Assembly (NCBI GenBank): GCA_028291515.1
Contig: JAQGHU010000019.1
Coordinates: 1-64,000 of the forward strand
Length of the DNA: 64,000 nt
Origin: Schlesneria sp.
GTDB lineage: Bacteria > Planctomycetota > Planctomycetia > Planctomycetales > Planctomycetaceae
Reading direction: 5' to 3'
Positions 37,473 to 45,493 of the stretch are shown here, in pieces; the first letter of the stretch is position 1; each line of letters begins with the position of its first letter. A program made the translations under genes and the position numbers. A model generated the notes under the pieces. That model searched no databases. It saw only the letters and a program-made list of their open reading frames with translations, and was not told the DNA's origin.

Positions 37473-39266
37473 GTGGCGTTGATTGTGCAGAAGTTCGGCG
37501 GTTCGAGTGTCGCGGATGCACGTCGGATCATGGCGGCGGCTCAACGAGCGGTCGATGCGAAGCGAGCCGGTAATCAGGTGGTGATGGTGATCAGCGCTCG
37601 TGGCGACAAAACGGACGAACTGATCGACCTGGCGAAACAGATTGGCGATCATCCCGCCCCGCGCGAAATGGACATGCTGCTGGCGACCGGCGAACAGGAA
37701 TCGGTGGCCTTGGTGGCAATGGCGATTCAGGCCCTGGGCGAGCCTGCCATCAGCTTGACCGGCTACCAGATCGGGATTCAGACCGACTCCACATTCACGA
37801 AGGCGCGAATCAAGCGCATTCACACCGAACGGATGCGGCGGTTGCTGGCCGATGGCAACATCGTCGTCGCGGCGGGCTTCCAGGGGATCGACGACGACTT
37901 CAACATCACGACCCTCGGACGCGGCGGCAGCGACACCACGGCGACGGCACTGGCTGCGGTGCTGGAAGCTCAGGTCTGCGAGATCTACACCGATGTCGAT
38001 GGCATCTACACGACCGATCCACGGTTGATCAAGACCGCGCGCAAGATGAACCGCATTGCCTATGACGAGATGCTGGAACTGACCAGCCTGGGCGGCGGCA
38101 AGATGCATTCGCGTTCGATCGAGTTCGCGAAGAAGTATCGCGTCCCGCTGCTCGTGCGTCCCGCCTACTCATCGGGTGAAGGAACGCTGATTGCCCCTTA
38201 TGAGAACGACGACGTTCCGATGGTGACCGGCGTCGCTCTGGTGAAGAGCGAAGCGATCGTCAACTTGCGAAACCTGCCCGACCGACCCGGGGTTCTCGCG
38301 GCGCTGTTCGGCAAGATGGGTGAACGCAAGATCCCGATCGACATGGTCATTCAGGACGTTGCCGAAGGAGGCATCGCCGAAGTCTCGTTCACCGTCCCGC
38401 AGGACGATCTGGCTGAAGCCCTCACGGCGGCACAACATGCCGTCCGACAACTCGGGGCGGGCGAAGTTCATCACGGAACCAACGTGGCCAAGGTCTCTGT
38501 CGTGGGTGCCGGCATGCGCACGCATACGGGCGTCGCCGCGCAAATGTTCAAATCGCTGTCCGATGCCGGCGTGAACATTCAGATGATCACCACCAGCGAG
38601 ATCAAGATCTCGGTGCTGGTGAACCGCGATCAGAAAGAAGCGGCTCTGCAAGCGGTACATGACGGGTTTACGCTGCATCAGGAACGATCGGCCCCGCCGA
38701 CAATCGGCTATCGTCAGGCGCACGGGGACGTGAAGACTCACGTTTCTCGTGATGAGCTGGAACGCGACGTCGTGTCCCGTCTAGCCAGCATGGAAGATAT
38801 CGTCGTCAGCGAAGTGCAGTTGGATATCGAGCAGTCTCGCGTGACAGTGCGACATGTCGCCGACCAGCCTGGCGTCGCCGCCGAAGTCTTCGGTGCCGTT
38901 GCCGAAGGGGGCGTGATGGTCGACCTGATCGTACAGAACATCAGCCACGATACTCACGCCGATCTGTCGTTCACGGTTCCTCGCGGCGATCTGGAAAGCT
39001 GCCTATTGCTGCTACGCGAACTGATCGAACGCTGGCCGGGAGCGGAACTGAGTTATGACAAAGAGATCGCGATGCTATCGGTGATGGGGATCGGGCTGCG
39101 CAGCCACACCGGTGTCGGCGAACGAATGTTCCGAGCCCTCGCGACGGCGGGCGTCAACGTACAGATGGTGAACACCAGCGAGATCCGTATCAGCGTCGTC
39201 GTCGGACCAAACGACGCCGCCAAAGCCAACACCGCGCTGCTGTCCACGTTCGGCCTGAAAAACTGA
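37473..39266 (+). CDS. lysC: Aspartate kinase with doubled ACT regulatory module
   Basis: Aspartokinase phosphorylates aspartate in the first step to lysine, methionine and threonine. The catalytic domain (about 1-250) has KFGGSSVAD, the RGGSDTTATALA loop and a DVDGIYTTDP motif. Two ACT pairs follow, not the usual one: about 265-400 (NLPDRPGVLAALFG, VGAGMRTHTGVAAQMF, TTSEIKISVLV) and about 440-597 (VADQPGVAAEVFGAV, MGIGLRSHTGVGERMF, NTSEIRISVVV). At 597 residues it is some 190 longer than a standard bacterial enzyme. The doubling implies more complex feedback control by amino-acid end products. It starts at a GTG. Confidence 0.93.
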   Translation: MALIVQKFGGSSVADARRIMAAAQRAVDAKRAGNQVVMVISARGDKTDELIDLAKQIGDHPAPREMDMLLATGEQESVALVAMAIQALGEPAISLTGYQIGIQTDSTFTKARIKRIHTERMRRLLADGNIVVAAGFQGIDDDFNITTLGRGGSDTTATALAAVLEAQVCEIYTDVDGIYTTDPRLIKTARKMNRIAYDEMLELTSLGGGKMHSRSIEFAKKYRVPLLVRPAYSSGEGTLIAPYENDDVPMVTGVALVKSEAIVNLRNLPDRPGVLAALFGKMGERKIPIDMVIQDVAEGGIAEVSFTVPQDDLAEALTAAQHAVRQLGAGEVHHGTNVAKVSVVGAGMRTHTGVAAQMFKSLSDAGVNIQMITTSEIKISVLVNRDQKEAALQAVHDGFTLHQERSAPPTIGYRQAHGDVKTHVSRDELERDVVSRLASMEDIVVSEVQLDIEQSRVTVRHVADQPGVAAEVFGAVAEGGVMVDLIVQNISHDTHADLSFTVPRGDLESCLLLLRELIERWPGAELSYDKEIAMLSVMGIGLRSHTGVGERMFRALATAGVNVQMVNTSEIRISVVVGPNDAAKANTALLSTFGLKN

Positions 39267-39309
39267 CGTCGTTAGTGTTCGACATTTCTCAATCTGCGTC
39301 CTTCTGCGA

Positions 39310-39364
39310 AATCTGCGGATCAAGATTCTTGTCCGCAGATGACGCAGATTTCACAGATTGAAGA
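39310..39364. repeat. Dispersed hairpin repeat, copy 2
   Basis: AATCTGCGGA, the centre TCAAGATTCTTG and TCCGCAGATGACGCAGATT repeat the element at 12467-12516, and both share the tail AGATTGAAGAC. The left arm here is rearranged: AATCTGCGTC appears at 39291-39300, separated by CTTCTGCGA. It lies between convergent lysC and the RNase II-type gene. Confidence 0.85.
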
Positions 39365-39379
39365 CGGAATGCAGGTGGA

Positions 39380-40854
39380 TTAATTGCTGCCGTCGCTGCG
39401 AACAAAGTCAATGAACCCGCGAACGGTGTCCATTCGCGTCAATCGCACTTTGACTTTGTCGCCAACTTCGACCTTGGTTGGTGAACCTGTCAGACGACCT
39501 TCGACAGGTGGGTTCAGCACGCGAACCCATGTCCCCTTATTAGATGCTCCGGTGACGATTGAGTCGAAGACTTCACCGATCCGGCCTGAGAGGAACTGGG
39601 ACGCAGCCGATTTGCGGACCTGCCGCTCCACCTTGCGAGCGGCGTCTTCTTGCTTTGTGCAGTGCGTGGCAAGGGCCGACAGTTCCTCGGGGGTGTATGT
39701 CACTGCTTTAGCTGCCAAAGCCGCCTTCAACAATCGCTGCGTCACTAAATCGGGGAACCGTCGATTGGGGGCCGTGGAGTGACTGTATTCACGCACTGCC
39801 AAGCCGAAGTGACCCGGGTGAGCCGTCCCTGGTAGTTGCATGACATATTCACCTCGACCAATCAATTTGAGATCGTCAGCGAGAGATCAGGGAACCGCGC
39901 CGGATCTGCCTGGCGTCGTCGATCGAGGAACGCAGCCAACGCTTCTGAGTTCGGTAAGTCTGGGAGTTGTTCGTTGAATCCCTTGGCAATCTCGCGAATG
40001 CGATCCCAACGTTCGGGAGAGCGAACGATCCGTAGCAGTGTGGGGCAACCGTGTGCTTCCAGAAACTGTGACGACGCGCCGTTCGCGGCAATCATGAAAT
40101 CTTCGATCATCCGCTGAACCCGGTTCTGTGTCTCGTCACGTAGGCCGACGACATGACCATCACTGTAGACCACTTCCGCCTGACGAACATCAAGATCCAG
40201 GGCACCATGCTGGTATCGCAACCGTCTCATGACTTGGGAGATCTGATCCTGCATCTGAAGTTGTTCGGCCAACCCAGTAATCTTCGTGACCTTGGGCGGG
40301 GGTGGTGTTTTGCCATCCAACCAGGCCGCGACTTCGTGATAGGTGAGCTTCGCCTGGTTCTTCACCAATGCTCGATAGACAGTCGACTCCTGAACCGTGC
40401 CGTCCGCAGCGACGATCATCTCGACCACAACCGCCAACCGTTCATTCGCTTCGCCCAACGAAGTCAGATCCGTGGAAAGCCGCTCCGGCAACATGGGGAA
40501 GATTTCAGCAGTGGTATAGACCGACGTCGTGTTGATCGCGGCATGGCTATCGATCGGCGTGGCCTGCTTCACGACTGCATCGACGTCGGCAATCGCCACC
40601 AGGACTTTGACACCACCGTCAGGCAGTCGCTCTGCCACTGTCAGCTGATCAAGATCCTTGGAGCTGTCGTTGTCGATCGAACACCACACCAACTGACGAA
40701 GATCGCAAATCGACGGCTCGACCTCGTGAGCCGCCCCCGGGATCTGTTGCAACTGCTGAATCACCGCCGGAGGGAAGTCGGGGACCAAGCCGCGATCGAT
40801 CATGGCTTGCCGGGCAATCGCGCGAAGATCGAGCGGGATGGTTGTTGTTGTCAT
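39380..40854 (-). pseudogene. RNase II/VacB-type exoribonuclease, frameshifted
   Basis: A short-form RNB exoribonuclease that degrades RNA processively from the 3' end. The N-terminal frame (40854-39862) has the RNB core CSIDNDSSKDLDQLTVAERLPDG with active-site Asp residues, IADVDAVV, MLPERLSTDLTSL and FMIAANGASSQFLE. It ends at a stop just after FPDLSLTISN. The next frame (39865-39380) continues as IGRGEYVMQLPG, YSHSTAPNRRFPDLVTQRLL and the S1-like tail GEVFDSIVTGASNKGTWVRV. One base is missing at an AAA run near 39862; adding an A restores TISKLIGRGEY. This is either a true lesion, a sequencing/assembly slip or, less likely, a programmed shift. No canonical slippery heptamer is present. Confidence 0.85.
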
Positions 40855-41092
40855 ATCACAAATCCGGTCAGAGGTGCTGCGTGAGTGGATCGGAGCGGGA
40901 CATCGTAGTTATTCGTGGCCGCCAACAGGAGTGCAGCTTTCGCGCCATTTCGACCCTTGCGACTTTCGCCTACGCGTTAGACTTCAGTGGCTTTTGGCGT
41001 TCGCTCTGGCTAACGTCTGACGATCCCGCTGCAACGACAACGTTTGTGGCGTGTACTGCTGCCAGGAATCTTCCTCGATGGATGCCGACATC

Positions 41093-42385
41093 ATGAAAAA
41101 GCTTGCTTTGATTCCGATGCTAATCTGGGGATTGCTCGTTGCAATTCCGTCTGTCGCGCCGGCGGCTGACGGGGCCGCGAAGTATGTGGGACTGCCCGAG
41201 ACCGATGAAGGTCTGCCCGGAGCGGGACCGATCCGACGCTACGACTGGTTCAAAACCCTATGGGGGCAAAAGCGGTCTGCCTGGGCAGAACGAGTGGACC
41301 GAGATCAGAAAGGGCTCGTGTTCCTGGGAGATTCGATCACTCAGGGCTGGGGCGACGATCTGAAGGGGAGCTTCCCCGGTGTCAAAGTCGTGAATCGCGG
41401 CATCAGCGGCGATACCACGCGCGGGATGCTGATCCGCTTGAAGGATGACGTGCTGGCTCTGAATCCGACCGGCGTCGTTCTCTTGATGGGCACCAATGAT
41501 CTGGAAGAAAAGGCTGATCCCGAGACGATCGCTGGCAACTTCAAGCTGATTATCGCTGAGCTGAAAAAGCACAATCCCAAGATGCCGATCATTGTCTGCC
41601 AGGTGTTCCCGAGCTCTGAATCGAAAAGCCGCCCCGCAGATAAGATCAAGAAGATCAATGAACTGTATGCCGCGGTTGCGAAGGGCGACGCTCAGGTGAC
41701 GTTGATCGAAACCTGGAAGCTGTTTGCTGATGACAAAGGCGATGCGAAAGCGGCCGAGTTTCCTGATTTGTTGCATCCGAACGATGCTGGCTATGCGAAG
41801 TGGGCCGCGGCGTTACGCCCGATTCTCGCCACGTATGATTTCATCGAAACTGCTGATGACACATTTCAACCCGAAGCGGGATTCGTCAGCTTGATAAATG
41901 GAAAGGATCTCAGTGGCTGGGGATTTCGCAACGAGAAGACTCAGGAAAAGCTCGCCGATTTTGAGGGCAAGACCACTAGTTCCGACGGTCGCTATGTGTT
42001 CAAACACGGCCGCATCGTCGTGACGACACCTCCCGAAGGACGGCGGGTCGAACAGATGTGGACGACTCGCGAATTCCCTAAGAACTTCACCTTGAAGCTG
42101 GAGTTTCGTGCGACACCAAATGCTGACAGCGGGGTGTTCATTCGCAGGCCACAACTGCAGTGTCGCGATTATCCACTGGCCGGTCCGTACAAGGAACTGA
42201 AGAGCTACCGCCCACAGGATTGGAATGAACTGATGGTCGTCGTGAAGGACAATGTGGCTCATTGCACCTGCAACGGGGAAGTGCTCGAGGCGGCACTCAA
42301 ATTGCCTGAATCGGGTCCGATTGGCTTGGAAGGGGATTGCGGTCAGATGGAATACCGCCGCATTCGCTTGATGGAACAGCCGTAG
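41093..42385 (+). CDS. Exported SGNH hydrolase fused to DUF1080 (laminin-G-like) domain
   Basis: About 430 residues. The start at 41093 leads into a signal peptide (LALIPMLIWGLLVAIPSVAPAA). The SGNH/GDSL esterase domain has block I FLGDSITQGW, block II RGISGDTTRGM, block III LLMGTNDL and block V DLLHPNDAGY, supplying the Ser, Gly, Asn and Asp/His residues. The C-terminal 160 residues are a DUF1080 (3-keto-disaccharide hydrolase) domain: FVSLINGKDLSGW, FTLKLEFRATPNADSGVFIR, WNELMVVVKDN and GPIGLEGDCGQMEYRRIRL. The pair suggests deacylation of, and action on, a carbohydrate in the periplasm. Confidence 0.88.
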   Translation: MKKLALIPMLIWGLLVAIPSVAPAADGAAKYVGLPETDEGLPGAGPIRRYDWFKTLWGQKRSAWAERVDRDQKGLVFLGDSITQGWGDDLKGSFPGVKVVNRGISGDTTRGMLIRLKDDVLALNPTGVVLLMGTNDLEEKADPETIAGNFKLIIAELKKHNPKMPIIVCQVFPSSESKSRPADKIKKINELYAAVAKGDAQVTLIETWKLFADDKGDAKAAEFPDLLHPNDAGYAKWAAALRPILATYDFIETADDTFQPEAGFVSLINGKDLSGWGFRNEKTQEKLADFEGKTTSSDGRYVFKHGRIVVTTPPEGRRVEQMWTTREFPKNFTLKLEFRATPNADSGVFIRRPQLQCRDYPLAGPYKELKSYRPQDWNELMVVVKDNVAHCTCNGEVLEAALKLPESGPIGLEGDCGQMEYRRIRLMEQP

Positions 42386-42423
42386 TCCGAATTACGATAA
42401 TTGCACACCAACTCATTGTTCAA

Positions 42424-42780
42424 ATGCGCACTCTCCAGGGCCAAGAGATGCTCGTCCCCATTGATCATATTCCCACAATTCTCAGGTTACTCGGCGTCAG
42501 CGCGGCGGCAATGTTCGGCTTTTCATCAATCGGTGCCGTCTACCAGTCCTTTCATAAGAAGCCCGCGTCGTCCGTCGCTCAACTGGCAGTCGTCGTGGGC
42601 TTCTGTCTGGTGCTTGGGCTGCTACCGAACATCTGGGTCGCGTTGTTCACGCGTGAGGTCTGGACTGCCAAAAAGAAGTGGCGCAAGAACGGCTTGGCTC
42701 GCGGAACATGGCTGACGCTGCTGGCCATCGCCTATGGAATGGGTGTCGGTTGTTTTCTGATGGTGTTTTTCTCGTTCTGA
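42424..42780 (+). CDS. Small membrane protein, unknown function
   Basis: About 118 residues with three to four hydrophobic segments (TILRLLGVSAAAMFGFSSIGAVY, VAQLAVVVGFCLVLGLLPNIWVALF, TWLTLLAIAYGMGVGCFLMVFF) and a basic loop (KKKWRKNG). The start is uncertain: 42424 is taken, 42448 has a better spaced purine-rich site. Not a recognised family. It lies between the SGNH-DUF1080 gene and the monoheme lipoprotein on the same strand. Confidence 0.55.
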   Translation: MRTLQGQEMLVPIDHIPTILRLLGVSAAAMFGFSSIGAVYQSFHKKPASSVAQLAVVVGFCLVLGLLPNIWVALFTREVWTAKKKWRKNGLARGTWLTLLAIAYGMGVGCFLMVFFSF

Positions 42781-42847
42781 GGTTTGGTATCGTGTCGATG
42801 TTTATCGTGCAACTCGCTGACGCAACTTGATAGCGCGAGGATCGAGC

Positions 42848-44236
42848 ATGCTGCTTTTCATTATGAGATGCGTGACGCTTGTCTTCGCTGTCATTCTGAT
42901 TGGCTGCACCAGTGACGCTCAAGACGCGGTGAAGGCTCAGCCAATTTATGATGCGAATCCAAGTCATTTGTGGAATCGAGTCCATGCGGCCCAACTGTGT
43001 CGCGTCGGGCCTGACGGCAAGACCTATGGCGAGGATCGGTTGGAGCCGCTGCTGTGGATGCATTCCGAACATTTGCTGCGAGGGAAGTCTTTCGAGGATG
43101 CTATCGCAGTTCTCGACGAGTTTGATCGAGAGGGTGGCGAATCTTTAATCGAGGCACCGCTCAAGAAAGCCATCTTGCAACGCGATCTGTGGTTGGTGGC
43201 GAACTGGCTCACCCAGAAGCCGGACACCGAAGAGAAGCAGCGACTGCAAACGGCACTCGCCAAGGTCATTCGACGGCTGGCATTGTCCTCGGAGCAGATT
43301 GAGAAGCTACCCGATAGCTATGCAATGGCGGTCGCAGCGAAAGTGGTCAGCAGTCGATTTGATGCCGCACAGCCAGAGCGTTCGTACTTACCCACGCAGC
43401 TCTTTGATGCAGAGGGACCTTGGGTTTGCATCGGCCGCAGTGATGGTCTGATCGCACCGCAGCATCTGCGTGAAGATAGCAGCAGTCCGTTTACAAATTC
43501 GGTATTCCTGATCTTGCTGAAGCTGCCTGCAGGGCGCGCCGCGACACTCGAATTTCTGCTGCAGTTAGAATCCTTTGATCAGCCATATCTGATTGCGAAT
43601 CCTAATGAGAAGAGTCGTCGTTCGATTCCTCTACTACCCAATGCGGCTCTCCCAATCTGGCCGAAAGGGTCCGAAGTCGCGTTGGTGCGTCGTGCAATGC
43701 TCATCGATTCGAAGGGGAAGATCGTCGCCAGTCCGATTACGGAGAGCATTCAATTGCGAGTGATGAGAACGGAGACGCCCGTGCCGAGCTCAGCGATGTT
43801 TAATATCGAGAAAGCACGCGGCAACTGGGCTTTCTTCGAATTCCAGTTCCGTCGAACGGACTTGTTGGGACCATCGCCAATCGGACTGCGCGATGTGTCG
43901 GCCGATCGTGATTTCAAGACGGGATTCATGTCGCATCCGTCCGACGGATTTGATGAGGCGCCTCAGCCAACGAAGCCGTTTCCATTGGGAAGCCAGCCGT
44001 TCGATAATAATCGGGCGTCGTGCATCGGCTGCCATCAATTGCCGGGATTGTACAGCTTCAACAGTCTGGCGGGATTTCAGTTTGGGCGGTTACAGATTTC
44101 ACGTGATAAATCGGCCCGCGAAATCGGACCGTTTCAATTCAAAGCCGCGTCTCTCCCAGAGATCGAAGCCGCAGCGGTGCAGTGGAAGGAAACGCAGGCA
44201 AGCTGGAAACGGTTCGGTGCTTTAGCGAACCGATAG
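42848..44236 (+). CDS. Predicted monoheme c-type lipoprotein
   Basis: About 462 residues. Start 42848 has GAGG upstream; the signal peptide ends in lipobox LIGC (Cys 20). The only heme motif is CIGCH at about residues 392-396, with further context DNNRASCIGCHQLPGLYSFNS, typical of planctomycete proteins that carry one c-type heme near the C-terminus. The N-terminal half is helical (TPR-like or alpha-solenoid, for example EHLLRGKSFEDAIAVLDEFDREGG); the middle is beta-rich. A redox or electron-transfer role at the outer side of the inner membrane is inferred. No recognised family for the non-heme parts. Confidence 0.7.
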   Translation: MLLFIMRCVTLVFAVILIGCTSDAQDAVKAQPIYDANPSHLWNRVHAAQLCRVGPDGKTYGEDRLEPLLWMHSEHLLRGKSFEDAIAVLDEFDREGGESLIEAPLKKAILQRDLWLVANWLTQKPDTEEKQRLQTALAKVIRRLALSSEQIEKLPDSYAMAVAAKVVSSRFDAAQPERSYLPTQLFDAEGPWVCIGRSDGLIAPQHLREDSSSPFTNSVFLILLKLPAGRAATLEFLLQLESFDQPYLIANPNEKSRRSIPLLPNAALPIWPKGSEVALVRRAMLIDSKGKIVASPITESIQLRVMRTETPVPSSAMFNIEKARGNWAFFEFQFRRTDLLGPSPIGLRDVSADRDFKTGFMSHPSDGFDEAPQPTKPFPLGSQPFDNNRASCIGCHQLPGLYSFNSLAGFQFGRLQISRDKSAREIGPFQFKAASLPEIEAAAVQWKETQASWKRFGALANR

Positions 44237-44301
44237 AATCTCTGGTGTGTACGATTCGATGGTCTGCATGACCTCGACATTCGGCGAGCAAAGGAGCAAC
44301 G

Positions 44302-44622
44302 ATGATTGTGACTACTGGGAACGACGTTTCGGGTTATCGAATCTCGGATTATCTGGGGATCGTCCGCGGCATCGTGGTGAGGTCGCCGAGTATTGCTCAG
44401 GGGATCGTGGGTGGCCTGCAGCGGATTGTGGGCGGAAACAACGAAACCTATGCGGCCGTGTGTGAGCAAGCGCGCGAAGATGCCTATCAGCGAATGGTAA
44501 TTCATGCTGACGAATTGGATGCCGACGCCATCATTGCTGTCCGATACGATGCCACGGAATTTTCCGATTCCGTGACTGAAGTACTGGCCTATGGGACAGC
44601 GGTGCGGCTGGAAGCGAACTAG
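44302..44622 (+). CDS. YbjQ/UPF0145 family protein
   Basis: 106 residues, full length. Family motifs are the opening MIVTTGNDVSGYRI, GIVRGIVVRSPSI and the helix EDAYQRMVIHADELDADAIIAVRYD, ending VLAYGTAVRLE. The family has a compact pentameric ferredoxin-like fold, listed as a heavy-metal-binding domain from sequence; no function is proven. A good GGAG ribosome site precedes the start. It is often found as a lone gene, as here. Confidence 0.88.
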   Translation: MIVTTGNDVSGYRISDYLGIVRGIVVRSPSIAQGIVGGLQRIVGGNNETYAAVCEQAREDAYQRMVIHADELDADAIIAVRYDATEFSDSVTEVLAYGTAVRLEAN

Positions 44623-44716
44623 TGCAGGTGAAAGTTTGCAGTTTGACTTTGGATCGTGAAATGTACGAGAATTAGTGCGTTCACGATCTCTTCAGAAATG
44701 GCTTGCTCAGGAACAG

Positions 44717-45433
44717 ATGATGAATGGCTTGCGGCTGGCAGTACTGGCACTGGCTGTGATTTCGCTGAATGCCGCTGGGGCGGAAGCTCAGTTCTACGGC
44801 GGCGGTTTCGGCGGGAGCGCTATGGGAGGATTTGCCCCGCCACATTCAATCGGTGGTTACTACCCGATTCCCTACAGCACCATCTTTCCTGGTGTTCGTG
44901 GCGGCTACGGGAATCCTGGATACTATGGCTATGGAGCCGGGTTTGGGCCTTATCAGTATGGTGGATATGGCTATGGCGGGTATGGATACCCTGGTAACGG
45001 CTATGCCGGTTACGGGATGCCACCCGCGATGAACATGGTGCAGCAGTCCCCGCAAACCATCATTCAATCGCAAACAGTTGTGATGCCCACCACCCCGACG
45101 CTGATTCACACTGGTGAAGAAATCAAACTCGTTTGCCCCAAGACCGCGACGGGACCGCTCAGCTATTCTCTGAACGGGACTCCCTATACCATTCAGCCAG
45201 GCTACTCGCAGAACTTTCGCGATGATCGGACATGGAAGCTGGAGTTCCAGCGTAATGGCCAGGGTTCACCAGCAGTCGCTTACACGTTAAAGCCGGGGTC
45301 CTACCGATTCGGGAATGGGCCTGAAGGCTGGGATCTGCGCCAGGTCGTTGGTACGCAACCGGGCGATCTTCCTCCTGCGCCTCAACCAACACCGCTACCC
45401 TCGACACCGATCGTGCCGATGCCGCCGATTTGA
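44717..45433 (+). CDS. Exported Gly/Tyr-rich protein
   Basis: About 238 residues. The signal peptide (LAVLALAVISLNAAGAEA) is followed by a low-complexity Gly/Tyr region (GGYGYGGYGYPGNGYAGYGMP) at about 30-105, then a folded beta-rich domain from about 130 (KLVCPKTATGPLSYSLNGTPYTIQPGYSQNF) and a Pro-rich tail (PPAPQPTPLPSTP). The folded domain resembles small extracellular modules of unknown function in planctomycetes. The AGGAAC site precedes paired ATGs at 44717 and 44720. Probably a surface or envelope structural protein. Confidence 0.65.
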   Translation: MMNGLRLAVLALAVISLNAAGAEAQFYGGGFGGSAMGGFAPPHSIGGYYPIPYSTIFPGVRGGYGNPGYYGYGAGFGPYQYGGYGYGGYGYPGNGYAGYGMPPAMNMVQQSPQTIIQSQTVVMPTTPTLIHTGEEIKLVCPKTATGPLSYSLNGTPYTIQPGYSQNFRDDRTWKLEFQRNGQGSPAVAYTLKPGSYRFGNGPEGWDLRQVVGTQPGDLPPAPQPTPLPSTPIVPMPPI

Positions 45434-45493
45434 ACCATCAATTATCAAGGTGACGTGCGTGCTGCGTTCCGAAGACTGCGCACACCCTACATT

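Noticed and set aside
39860-39867. Programmed -1 frameshift in the RNase II-type gene
   Set aside because: There is no X-XXY-YYZ slippery heptamer or downstream pseudoknot evident, and one missing A explains the break.
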